A stretch of 64,000 nucleotides of DNA from an uncultured Bacteroidota bacterium (GTDB taxonomy: Bacteria > Bacteroidota > Bacteroidia > Flavobacteriales > Flavobacteriaceae), in assembly GCA_902554655.1 (NCBI GenBank), contig CACDPE010000002.1, positions 1-64,000 on the forward strand, written 5' to 3'. The notes beneath the pieces were generated by a model, which worked only from the letters and a program-made list of their open reading frames with translations, had not been told where the DNA came from and ran no database searches. Every line of letters starts with the position of its first letter. The stretch's first letter is position 1. The position numbers and the translations under genes are program-made. This document shows, piece by piece, positions 46,250-54,553 of the stretch.

Positions 46250-47740
46250 ATGTTAAAAAAATGGATTGCAAAAATAATTGCTTTTGTTGTAGTTAAGAGA
46301 ATCGAAAACACTTATTCAAAAGCTGCCAAAATTCAAAAAAAAATATTGTTGAAACTTTTAAAGAAAGCATCTAATACACTTTTCGGTTTAGACCATAGTT
46401 TTAGCCAGATTAATGACTACAAGTCTTTTAAGAGTTTAGTTCCTGTCAGAGATTATGAAGGCATAAAAAGCTATATTGATAAAGTTAAAAACGCAGAAGA
46501 GAATGTTCTTTGGCCAGGAAAACCAAGGTATTTTGCTAAAACATCAGGAACTACAAGTGGCGCAAAACTTATTCCAATTTCAAATGAATCAATGCCCCAC
46601 CACATAAAATCATCCAGAAACGCCTTGCTTTTTTACATAAATAAAACAGGAAAAACTGATTTTTTGAGTGGTAAAACAATTTTTATTCAAGGATCTCCTG
46701 TTTTAAAAAATGTGAATGGAATAAAAACAGGAAGATTGTCTGGAATAGTAGCTCATTACGTTCCTCAATATTTAAGAGCGGACAATATGCCCTCGTGGGG
46801 TACTAATTGTATTGATGATTGGGAAAAAAAAATTAATGCAATTTGCGACGAAACATTAAATGAGAACATGACAGTTATTGGTGGAATTCCGTCCTGGGTG
46901 CAAATGTATTTTGAAAAACTTATCACAAAGTCAAATAAAAAAAATTTATCTGAAATTTTTCAAAATTTTTCCCTTTTTATTTTTGGCGGAGTAAATTATG
47001 AGCCTTATAAAAAAAAGTTTAACAAACTTATTGGAAAAAAAATTGACTCGATTGAATATTTTCCGGCATCTGAAGGTTTTTTTGCCTATCAAAATGATCA
47101 AGAAAATAAAGCTTTACTCCTCCAATATGACTCTGGAATTTTTTATGAGTTTATTAAGCTTAGTGAATTTGAAAGTAATAAAGCAACACGTCACGATCTT
47201 TCCACTGTTGAAATTGGAGTTAACTACGTCATGATTGTTTCAACTAATGCAGGCCTTTGGGCATATAATACAGGTGATACAGTTGTTTTTACCTCTTTAA
47301 TTCCTCCAAAAATTTTAGTTACGGGAAGATATAAGCATTTTATTTCTGCCTTCGGAGAACATGTTATTACAAGTGAAATTGAGCAATCTTTAGCTGAAAC
47401 AGCCAGTTTTTTTAATGTTGTTATAAGTGAATTTACAGTAGCTCCAAAACTAGAAAATGAAGGTGATTTACCATGTCACGAATGGTGTTTTGAAATAGAA
47501 ACAACGGACTTTAACAAGTCAAAGTTCTCTAAATACCTAAATTCAGCATTATGCAATAGAAATATTTATTACAAAGATTTAATTAAAGGAAAAGTTTTAA
47601 AAGAACTCGAAATAGTAGTAGTAAAAAAAGGTACTTTCAAAAAATATATGAAGTCAATGGGAAAGCTTGGTGGACAGAACAAAATACCAAGACTTTCTAA
47701 TAGCAGACAATTTATTGATGGTGTTCTTAAACAAAGTTAA
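46250..47740 (+). CDS. GH3-family acyl-adenylate-forming-like protein
   Basis: Cytoplasmic protein of 496 aa in the family named for the plant GH3 (JAR1) acyl-acid amido synthetases. The phosphate-binding TSGTTSGAKLIPIS (about 92-105), YPAS-like YFPASEG and the YNTGDTVVF motif are present, consistent with adenylate formation. Bacterial members have no settled substrate. The gene starts one base after the M23 stop and its end overlaps the convergent kelch-wHTH gene by 4 nt. Confidence 0.85.
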   Translation: MLKKWIAKIIAFVVVKRIENTYSKAAKIQKKILLKLLKKASNTLFGLDHSFSQINDYKSFKSLVPVRDYEGIKSYIDKVKNAEENVLWPGKPRYFAKTSGTTSGAKLIPISNESMPHHIKSSRNALLFYINKTGKTDFLSGKTIFIQGSPVLKNVNGIKTGRLSGIVAHYVPQYLRADNMPSWGTNCIDDWEKKINAICDETLNENMTVIGGIPSWVQMYFEKLITKSNKKNLSEIFQNFSLFIFGGVNYEPYKKKFNKLIGKKIDSIEYFPASEGFFAYQNDQENKALLLQYDSGIFYEFIKLSEFESNKATRHDLSTVEIGVNYVMIVSTNAGLWAYNTGDTVVFTSLIPPKILVTGRYKHFISAFGEHVITSEIEQSLAETASFFNVVISEFTVAPKLENEGDLPCHEWCFEIETTDFNKSKFSKYLNSALCNRNIYYKDLIKGKVLKELEIVVVKKGTFKKYMKSMGKLGGQNKIPRLSNSRQFIDGVLKQS

Positions 47741-49200
47741 CCTTGTTTGAGGTTAATTTTTTGATTTAAAATATAATTAGTTTGTCTTGAATCAGTTTTA
47801 GACTTTTGATTGTAGAACAAAGTTACTCCGTAAAGATCTGTGAAACGCTTATTGAGGCTTGTTAACTCTTTATTTTTTCTTTTAATCGCATAATCTTTTG
47901 TTTTGGATTTTTCAGCAAACAAAGACATTATTATAGAATTTGCAAGTGATTTTTTATTAATAAATAGAGATATTAAAACGCTTTCAATTTCACTTAATTT
48001 TAAAATTCCTTTCGTGTGAATTATCTCATTATCGACTAAAATATAGTATCTACTGGTGTTTTTAAAGAAAATCCACAGAAAAACAATAATGGAAATTAAT
48101 AGAACCGTACCTAATATTAGAAAATTATAAAAATTGTCTGAATTTCTGTATAAATATTCTTCGGTAATGTTTGGATTGTTCTCAAGTCCAGTTAAATCAA
48201 AATAAGCCATAGAGACTGATCCAGTTGCAGAATTTCTAACCGTACTTATTATTTCATTGTCTTTAATTATAGACTTCTCTCCGCTTTTGTGCAACAACAA
48301 ATCATTAGGTATAGTTTGTATAATGTTTTCTGTTGGGTTAATTAAGTAAAGATTGGGATCATCAATAATATTGATTAAAAGATTGTCTTTATAGACCCAA
48401 TCTTTGTTTAAGGCAGTTATAGGAGCGTTTAATAAAACAGGGTTTAAAACACCTTTCTTTTCCCAATTAAAAGTATCCGAAGCCATACTTTCCCCTATTG
48501 ATGTTGATATCGGCAAGCTTAAAACATAAAGATTATCCTCTCGTTTTTCTTTTTGATTATTACTGTTTCTACTCACAAATCCTGCAGCATAAAGCTTACT
48601 GTCTTTAATTAAGAAAGCGCCACGATCAATTCCTTCAGGCGCTTGTCCTGTAGTAGGTATATAGTCCCACTCCCCAGAACTAAAATTAAATTTTGTTAAA
48701 AGAGATTTTGTTTCCCAAAAGCCATAACCCCCCAGTAAATAAAGACTTTTGTTGTGGCTGAAAAAATATCCAGAATATTGATTCCTATGAGCGAAAGATC
48801 TATCAATTCTTTTTATTGCCCCGCTGCTTTCATTAAACTTAAATAGCATACCACCTCCGGGATACAAAAGATAAGTATCAGGGCCCATTTTAGTTTGTAT
48901 TAGAGCTTGAAGCTCAACATTAATTTCCTTAGGCGCTGGGCTAGAATAATCTTTATAGATAAACTCATCGTTTTGAAATGGACCTGTAAGAAAACCATTT
49001 CTTAAAAGTATGTGAAAATAGTTTTTCCCATTTTCAATAAATAAGAAATCTTTGGTTTCTAAAAGTTTTGAGACGTTGTCATTTTTTAGAATAGAATCAT
49101 TGGAAGCTTTAGTAAAATCATTTTTTTCAGAAGCAAAAAAATGCTTGCTGTAAAAGTTTAATGTTATTAAAAAAATCCAGAAAATTGTTTTTTTATTCAT
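47737..49200 (-). CDS. Kelch-like sensor with transmembrane helix and C-terminal winged-helix-like domain (paralog A)
   Basis: A 487-aa protein with an N-terminal signal (MNKKTIFWIFLITLNFYSK), an extracytoplasmic region (about 25-355) with kelch-like segments (SLYLLGGYGFWETK, KLYAAGFVS), one membrane helix (about 359-379) and a C-terminal cytoplasmic domain (about 385-487). The tail has a helix, helix, wing pattern (LSEIESVLISLF, NSIIMSLFA, YAIKRKNKELTSLNKRF, then DSRQTNYILN) like OmpR-type winged helices. It shares RIDxxxxHRNQ and GGYGFW with the 50249 protein. I start at the ATG at 49200, which overlaps the sugar-phosphate transferase stop by 4 nt (ATGA), implying coupled translation. Confidence 0.72.
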   Translation of the reverse strand: MNKKTIFWIFLITLNFYSKHFFASEKNDFTKASNDSILKNDNVSKLLETKDFLFIENGKNYFHILLRNGFLTGPFQNDEFIYKDYSSPAPKEINVELQALIQTKMGPDTYLLYPGGGMLFKFNESSGAIKRIDRSFAHRNQYSGYFFSHNKSLYLLGGYGFWETKSLLTKFNFSSGEWDYIPTTGQAPEGIDRGAFLIKDSKLYAAGFVSRNSNNQKEKREDNLYVLSLPISTSIGESMASDTFNWEKKGVLNPVLLNAPITALNKDWVYKDNLLINIIDDPNLYLINPTENIIQTIPNDLLLHKSGEKSIIKDNEIISTVRNSATGSVSMAYFDLTGLENNPNITEEYLYRNSDNFYNFLILGTVLLISIIVFLWIFFKNTSRYYILVDNEIIHTKGILKLSEIESVLISLFINKKSLANSIIMSLFAEKSKTKDYAIKRKNKELTSLNKRFTDLYGVTLFYNQKSKTDSRQTNYILNQKINLKQG

Positions 49201-50231
49201 TTGAAGATTAAGAAAAATATACCAATCATATAAACTAATAAACAAATAATTACAAGGCTCAAACTTAAAACACCTGAAAGAATAAAACCTAAAACAATAA
49301 CAGAAATAGAAACTACTAAAATTGTTAATGTTGATTGCCAATGATTAAGCCCTTTTTTATCAATTAGTCTATGATGAAGATGTACTCTATCAGCAACAAA
49401 AGGAGATTGTTTCTTGTAAGCTCTTATAATAAAAGCTCTTAAAGTATCAGCCAGAGGATATATTAATAACAAGACGGCAAGTAAAGGTCTCGAAATGCTT
49501 GAATCGGTTATAATAGAACTTCTATCATCAAGTATATAAAAAATATAAAAAGCCATAACCGAGCCTAGTAAAAGCGAGCCAGTATCCCCTAGAAAAACTT
49601 TCTTGTGAGGGTTCATGTTGTAAATTAAAAAACCAATTAAAGCTCCTATTATTGATGGAACAACAAGTTCCATTTCTTTTGAAGAAACAGCAAGAATAGC
49701 CCCAACTATAACAAAAAACTTTATACAAAGTAAAGCGGCTAACCCATCAATTCCATCAATTAGATTTAATGAGTTTACTATCACTACAAATACATATAAT
49801 GTTATTACCACAGATGCCCAGTAAGGAATTTCATATATACCAAAAACACCGTGAAAATTATTGATAAAAATATTGCTTTGTAATAAAACAACTCCAGCAA
49901 AAACTTGAACAAAAAACTTTTCTCTGTATTTAATTGTAAACAAATCATCACCAACACCAATTAGAGCTACAAAACAAAAAGCAATTAGAGCGTAAAGATT
50001 TACACTTATCACACCCAGTGCTTTTCCTACGCCATAACATATGCAAAAAGTTAAAAACAAAGCAAGCCCACCAGACCTGGTCGCTTTGTCCTTATGAGAA
50101 GACCTTTCTACAACTGGATCATACATTTTATTTCGATTAAAAGTGTTGTTTAAATATCCGTTTAAAAAAGCCGAAAGACCAGCTCCTAATAACAAAAACA
50201 AAAAATAATAAACTAATAATTCAATTTCCAT
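49197..50231 (-). CDS. WecA/MraY-family undecaprenyl-phosphate sugar-phosphate transferase
   Basis: Polytopic inner-membrane protein of 344 aa with about ten helices. It belongs to the family that transfers a sugar 1-phosphate (such as GlcNAc-1-P) onto undecaprenyl phosphate to start O-antigen, capsule or enterobacterial-common-antigen-type glycans. Motifs: DDLFTIKY and the Mg-binding NLIDGIDGLAA, LGDTGSLLLGS and the loop DRVHLHHRLIDKKG. These fit WecA-like proteins better than MraY (no cell-wall cluster nearby). It is coupled to paralog A by a 4-nt overlap, and divergent from paralog B, whose GTG start is 17 nt away. Confidence 0.88.
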   Translation of the reverse strand: MEIELLVYYFLFLLLGAGLSAFLNGYLNNTFNRNKMYDPVVERSSHKDKATRSGGLALFLTFCICYGVGKALGVISVNLYALIAFCFVALIGVGDDLFTIKYREKFFVQVFAGVVLLQSNIFINNFHGVFGIYEIPYWASVVITLYVFVVIVNSLNLIDGIDGLAALLCIKFFVIVGAILAVSSKEMELVVPSIIGALIGFLIYNMNPHKKVFLGDTGSLLLGSVMAFYIFYILDDRSSIITDSSISRPLLAVLLLIYPLADTLRAFIIRAYKKQSPFVADRVHLHHRLIDKKGLNHWQSTLTILVVSISVIVLGFILSGVLSLSLVIICLLVYMIGIFFLIFK

Positions 50232-50248
50232 TTATTAACTTAGTTTTA

Positions 50249-51658
50249 GTGAAAAGATTTGTTTTATACATTGTTTTATTGTGTTGTAATATTTCTCTAT
50301 GTCAAATTCAGCTGCCAGTTTATGATAGTATAACAAATTATCTGTTTGCAAAATCAGAAAATGAAAAACTATCTATAATAACCACTAATGGTATTTTTGA
50401 ATTAAATAATAATTCGTGGGATTATTTTGAATTTACTTCTTCTTCATTCAAACAAGAGATTAAAGAAATTGGAGTAGAATTTTCACACAAAGAATATTTA
50501 TCTATTTCAACTTCCAATGATTTTTATTTGGTCTCAGTTGGAGGAGGACCAGTTTTTAAAAAAGACGGTAATCAATTTATAAGAATTGACAACACTAGCC
50601 TTCATAGGAATCAAGTATGGGGCTCTTTTTTTGTATATAATGACAAAATTCATATTTACGGAGGTTATGGTTTTTGGTCTTTTAAAGACTATATCACTTT
50701 CTATGATCCAAATATTAAACAATGGGACATAGTTTATAATAATAGCGCTTATATTCCAAAAGGCAGAGGCAAATCAATTAGTTTGATTTCACCTGATGAT
50801 AAACTTTATGTCCTTGGAGGCTCAACCATTAGTTCACAAAGCGCCATGTATAGTACAGACAACGATGATGCCTTTTATTTTGATTTAATCAAAAAAGAAT
50901 TTGTTGATCTAGGCAAAATTTCTCAACCATTAACCTCAAAACACACCCTTTTTACATTGCCATCAATTGACATGAGTTCTTTTTTAGTGGAAAACGACTC
51001 AATTATCAAATTTGACTTTAATAATATGAGCTATACCTCGTTTAAAAACAACAATAAAAAACTCAACATTGATAATAAGTTTCCAACTTTTATTGTTGAT
51101 GAAAGCATATTTTTTATTTCTGGAAACAATGGCTCTAAAACGCTTGATCACATAAACTTAAATTTATTAGATCAATCAGCTTATTCCAAATCAACATTTC
51201 CAATAGTTTCAGAAAAAAGAGACACTAAAATTGAAAACATCTTAATTGCTTTAATTGGAGTTATATTTTTCTGGATCATTTTGAAACTTTTTTTATACAA
51301 AGATCACATTAAGGCTCAATTATTATTTGATGAAAAAGCAATTTACTTTAAAAACAACTCAGTTGAAATTACGATGAAAGAAAAAAAGTTTATAACACTT
51401 TTGTCTAAAAACAATTTCATTTCAGCCCCTCAAATAAATAAAATTATATCTTCTAAAAACTACAGTAAATCACACCTAACTTCAATTAGAAATGACTTTA
51501 TTGGCGACATAAACTCAAAGCTTTTTGATTTGACTGGAAACAAAACTTCAGTTATTGAAACCAAACACCCAGAAGATAATAGAATCAAGGCGTATAAAAC
51601 GGATATTAATAGTTTCAAACCTAAAATAAGTTTTATAAAATTTGTTTTTAAGCTGTAA
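50249..51658 (+). CDS. Kelch-like sensor with transmembrane helix and C-terminal winged-helix-like domain (paralog B, GTG start)
   Basis: A 469-aa protein with a signal peptide (MKRFVLYIVLLCCNISLC), an extracytoplasmic region (about 25-325) with kelch-like segments (KIHIYGGYGFWSFKDY and KLYVLGG), one membrane helix (about 330-349) and a C-terminal tail (about 355-469) with ITMKEKKFITLLS, APQINKIISSK and SHLTSIRNDFIGDINSKL, then a wing-like stretch (SVIETKHPEDNRIKAYKTD), resembling OmpR-type DNA-binding domains. The shared block with paralog A is RIDxxxxHRNQxxGxFF followed by GGYGFW and W-D. The start is GTG. Function is inferred: a membrane-bound transcription regulator sensing an extracytoplasmic signal. 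Confidence 0.7.
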   Translation: MKRFVLYIVLLCCNISLCQIQLPVYDSITNYLFAKSENEKLSIITTNGIFELNNNSWDYFEFTSSSFKQEIKEIGVEFSHKEYLSISTSNDFYLVSVGGGPVFKKDGNQFIRIDNTSLHRNQVWGSFFVYNDKIHIYGGYGFWSFKDYITFYDPNIKQWDIVYNNSAYIPKGRGKSISLISPDDKLYVLGGSTISSQSAMYSTDNDDAFYFDLIKKEFVDLGKISQPLTSKHTLFTLPSIDMSSFLVENDSIIKFDFNNMSYTSFKNNNKKLNIDNKFPTFIVDESIFFISGNNGSKTLDHINLNLLDQSAYSKSTFPIVSEKRDTKIENILIALIGVIFFWIILKLFLYKDHIKAQLLFDEKAIYFKNNSVEITMKEKKFITLLSKNNFISAPQINKIISSKNYSKSHLTSIRNDFIGDINSKLFDLTGNKTSVIETKHPEDNRIKAYKTDINSFKPKISFIKFVFKL

Positions 51659-51713
51659 TTTAGATATAGCTTCGCTATTCTGTTCACAAAAAAACCAGAA
51701 CAATTATTGGCGT

Positions 51714-52193
51714 TTATGCAGCGATTAAATCACTTTTATTTATGACTATCTTAATATTTAAAGATTTTAAAGTAATTGTAACTGTCTTATTATTTATTTT
51801 TTCAACAACTCCTTTTTTGTAAATCATAGGGCCTGAAATAATCTTCACTTTTTCACCAATATTACAATTAAAAAAACTATCATTGTCTCCATCACCATTA
51901 ATGTGGTTTTTCAAAACAGAAATTTCATACTCAGTTATTACTGCTGGCATCCCATTGGTATCCCTTACAATACTTTTAGTGTAAGGATTAAGATTGATTA
52001 AATTATAGTCGAGTTTATTTAGTTTAAAAAAAGCATAACCAGGCATAGCAGGCGTGTTGACTTTTTTTATTCTGTCAGACCAAACTCTTCTTGTTTTAAA
52101 AAAAGGAACATAGGATTCAATATCAAATGAAGAGAAAAAGTCTCTAGCTTTGAACTCGTTTTTGCCTTTAGTTTTAATTGCAAACCATTTCAT
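51714..52193 (-). CDS. UpxY/RfaH-type NusG paralog (transcription antiterminator)
   Basis: NusG-like antiterminator of 159 aa. The N-terminal NGN domain (MKWFAIKTKGKNEFKARDFF, then ESYVPFFKTRRVWSDRIKKV and PAMPGYAFF) is followed by a C-terminal KOW-type region (IGEKVKIISGPMIYKKGVVE). The ARDFF...SYVPF and TPAMPGYAF segments are typical of Bacteroidota UpxY regulators of polysaccharide operons. I start at the ATG at 52193; an in-frame start at 52223 adds ten residues. Unlike classical UpxY, nothing lies downstream on its strand except the convergent paralog B. Confidence 0.88.
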   Translation of the reverse strand: MKWFAIKTKGKNEFKARDFFSSFDIESYVPFFKTRRVWSDRIKKVNTPAMPGYAFFKLNKLDYNLINLNPYTKSIVRDTNGMPAVITEYEISVLKNHINGDGDNDSFFNCNIGEKVKIISGPMIYKKGVVEKINNKTVTITLKSLNIKIVINKSDLIAA

Positions 52194-52393
52194 GCGTATT
52201 GCTAATATATAAATAATATTCAAATCAATAGTTCGTTTTTTTGTATCCTATTTTTAAAAAACTGATTTTCAACAATTTAAATTTGAAAATTAAAAATTAC
52301 AAGTTTTTTTAAAGTCTAATAAATTTTTATTATCGAAGCTTTTTTATTGATATAAATTGACTTAAAAAAGTATAAATAATTTAATTTTACAAA

Positions 52394-53662
52394 ATGAATA
52401 TTTTGGTTATTGGTTCCGGGGCTAGAGAACATGTTTATTTTCACAAACTTCTTAATTCTAAAACAGATGTCTCTTTATTTTCTATTAATCCAAATGCTGC
52501 AATTTCTTCTATTTCTAAGGCTCTATATTTTGATTTTAATTTTCAAAATTTAAAACAAGCTATTATTAATAATTCAATTAATCTTGTTCTTGTTGGTCCA
52601 GAAATTCCACTAATTGATGGTGTTTATGATTTTATTAAGTCTGATTATGAAATTGGTAACACAATTGTTATTGGACCTTCTAAAAATGGCGCAATGCTTG
52701 AAGGCAGTAAAGATTTTGCAAAGAACTTTATGTCAAAATACAATATTCCTACAGCACAATCAAAATCATTCACTAAAGAATCAATCTCAGAAGGAATTAA
52801 TTATTTGAAAAATAAGAAAGGACCATATGTACTAAAAGCTGATGGACCTGCAGCAGGAAAGGGAGTGGTTATCGTTGATAAATTTGATGAAGCAAAAATC
52901 GTTTTAGAAGATATGCTTCTTAATAACAGTTTTGGTAAATCCTCAGAAACTGTCGTAATTGAGGAGTTTCTCTCAGGAATTGAGATGTCTTGTTTTGTTC
53001 TATTTGATGGTAAAAACTGTTTAACTCTTCCATATGCTAAAGATTACAAAAGAATTAGCGAGGGAGATGTCGGGCTTAATACTGGAGGTATGGGATCAAT
53101 ATCTCCTGTATCATTTATGGATGATGAAATGCACAACAAGATTGAAGAAAGAATTATTAAACCAACAGTAAATGGCTTAATCAATGAAGGAATTGAATAT
53201 AAAGGGTTTATTTTTATAGGGCTTATTAATGTAAATGGTAACCCTTACGTAATTGAGTATAATGTAAGAATGGGTGATCCTGAGACTCAAGTTGTTTTAC
53301 CAAGAATAAAAAACGATTTCTTAGAAATATTGCTCGCAATTGAGAATCAAAACCTAGATCAACTCGAATTAGAAATAAATCCTAATCATTATGCAAATGT
53401 CGTTCTAGCATCCAAAGGATATCCTGAATCTTATAATAAAGGCTTTGTGATTAAAGGCATTGAAAATATTATTAACTCAACTGTTTTTCATGCAGGCACG
53501 TTATTAAAAGACAATAATGTTTTAACTAACGGAGGTAGAGTTATGTCTGTGGTTTCTTCAGCAGATAATTTTAAAGAGGCCCTCAAACAGAGCTATGAAT
53601 CAATCGGATTAATTGAATTTGAAGGAAAAATCTACAGAAAAGATATTGGGTTTGATTTATAA
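52394..53662 (+). CDS. purD: Phosphoribosylamine--glycine ligase
   Basis: ATP-grasp enzyme joining glycine to phosphoribosylamine in purine synthesis, 422 aa. The N-terminal MNILVIGSGAREH, the ATP-grasp elements KADGPAAGKGVVI and EEFLSGIEMSCFVL, and GLNTGGMGSISP and NVRMGDPETQVVLPR are all present. It supplies the step after PurF and before PurN, both in this window. Its stop overlaps the convergent small-protein gene by 6 nt. No standard promoter element was seen in the AT-rich region before it. Confidence 0.96.
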   Translation: MNILVIGSGAREHVYFHKLLNSKTDVSLFSINPNAAISSISKALYFDFNFQNLKQAIINNSINLVLVGPEIPLIDGVYDFIKSDYEIGNTIVIGPSKNGAMLEGSKDFAKNFMSKYNIPTAQSKSFTKESISEGINYLKNKKGPYVLKADGPAAGKGVVIVDKFDEAKIVLEDMLLNNSFGKSSETVVIEEFLSGIEMSCFVLFDGKNCLTLPYAKDYKRISEGDVGLNTGGMGSISPVSFMDDEMHNKIEERIIKPTVNGLINEGIEYKGFIFIGLINVNGNPYVIEYNVRMGDPETQVVLPRIKNDFLEILLAIENQNLDQLELEINPNHYANVVLASKGYPESYNKGFVIKGIENIINSTVFHAGTLLKDNNVLTNGGRVMSVVSSADNFKEALKQSYESIGLIEFEGKIYRKDIGFDL

Positions 53663-53884
53663 AAAAGAATGCGCTGTAACTTCACTTTCTACACCCTCAT
53701 TTTTGTCATACTTTACAAGCTCTAAAGTCCAGTAAACCAATGCTGCCGTAATAATAAAAATAAAACTAAAGTTGATAGCGTTCTGAAAAATCCAGCTAGT
53801 TATATCTAGACGTATAAAATCAAAAGGGAAAAATAGAATTTCGACAAACAAAAACTCTACTGCTTCAAAAAATTCTTTCATCAT
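53657..53884 (-). CDS. DUF6341-like small membrane protein
   Basis: A 75-aa protein of the short flavobacterial type I recall as DUF6341. It begins MMKEFFEAVEFLFVEILFFPFDFIRL, has one strong central membrane helix (about 38-55, FSFIFIITAALVYWTLEL) and a possible amphipathic N-terminal helix, and ends in the TAHSFL tail I associate with the family. Its function is not known to me. A TATCTTTG element ends 5 nt before the ATG at 53884 (a second ATG follows directly). It is divergent from the DUF4254 gene. Confidence 0.7.
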   Translation of the reverse strand: MMKEFFEAVEFLFVEILFFPFDFIRLDITSWIFQNAINFSFIFIITAALVYWTLELVKYDKNEGVESEVTAHSFL

Positions 53885-53888
53885 ACAG

Positions 53889-53896
53889 CAAAGATA
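53889..53896 (-). promoter_or_regulatory. -7 promoter element of the DUF6341-like gene (leaderless spacing)
   Basis: The minus strand reads TATCTTTG, with 5 nt between its last base and the A of the ATG at 53884. Confidence 0.45.
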
Positions 53897-53907
53897 ATAA
53901 CAATATT

Positions 53908-53915
53908 TATTTTTG
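53908..53915 (+). promoter_or_regulatory. -7 promoter element of the DUF4254 gene
   Basis: TATTTTTG matches TAnnTTTG and ends 30 nt before the ATG at 53946. Confidence 0.5.
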
Positions 53916-53945
53916 TTGAACTTAGTTTAATTATATTTAAAGCAT

Positions 53946-54551
53946 ATGACAATCTCTAACGAATGTATCGAAGTTTTTAAAAAGGCTATTGATGACTACC
54001 ATACCTTTAATTCTGTAGATCAAGAAATAAAAAATCCTTTTTCTGACAATGAGGTTTTTAAAAAAAACATTTACAAAAAGTCATGGATTGATACAGTTCA
54101 ATGGCATCTTGAAGATATCATAAGAAAACCTTCTATTGATCCTAAAGAGGCTTTATTAATTAAACGAAGAATTGATAAAAGTAACCAAGACAGGACAGAC
54201 ATGGTTGAGATTATTGACGAATATTTTTTTAATAAATTTTCAAATGTAAAAATTGCTGAAGAGTTTAATATTAATACGGAAACTCCTGCTTGGGCAATTG
54301 ATAGACTATCAATTTTAGAGCTTAAAATTTTTCACATGGATATTGAGGCAAATAGATCTTCAGCTGATGAAAAGCATAGACTTTCTTGTATTAGTAAATT
54401 AGAGATATTAAAAGCCCAAAGAAAAAATTTGTCAAAAGCTATAGATCAGCTTCTTGAAAATATCTCTAATGGAAAAACAATGGCTCTCACTTTTAAACAA
54501 ATGAAAATGTATAATGATGATAAGTTGAATCCTGAACTATATAAGGATTAG
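53946..54551 (+). CDS. DUF4254-domain protein
   Basis: Soluble, mostly helical 201-aa protein. QWHLEDIIRKP (about 42-52), IDKSNQDRTDMVEIID (about 77-92) and AWAIDRLSILELKIFHM are conserved features of DUF4254, a Bacteroidota family often next to heptosyltransferase-like genes. No known catalytic motif is visible. It ends 2 nt before a GT9 gene, so the pair is probably translated together and likely serves lipopolysaccharide core or other surface-glycan assembly. Confidence 0.87.
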   Translation: MTISNECIEVFKKAIDDYHTFNSVDQEIKNPFSDNEVFKKNIYKKSWIDTVQWHLEDIIRKPSIDPKEALLIKRRIDKSNQDRTDMVEIIDEYFFNKFSNVKIAEEFNINTETPAWAIDRLSILELKIFHMDIEANRSSADEKHRLSCISKLEILKAQRKNLSKAIDQLLENISNGKTMALTFKQMKMYNDDKLNPELYKD

Positions 54552-54553
54552 TT

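Noticed and set aside
49201-49341. N-terminal extension of paralog A by 47 residues
   Set aside because: It overlaps the transferase gene in another frame; the MNKKTIFWIF signal at 49200 is a better start and couples through ATGA.
51666-51678. ATAGC-TTC-GCTAT hairpin between paralog B and the UpxY gene
   Set aside because: The stem is short and no T-run follows, so I do not call it a terminator.
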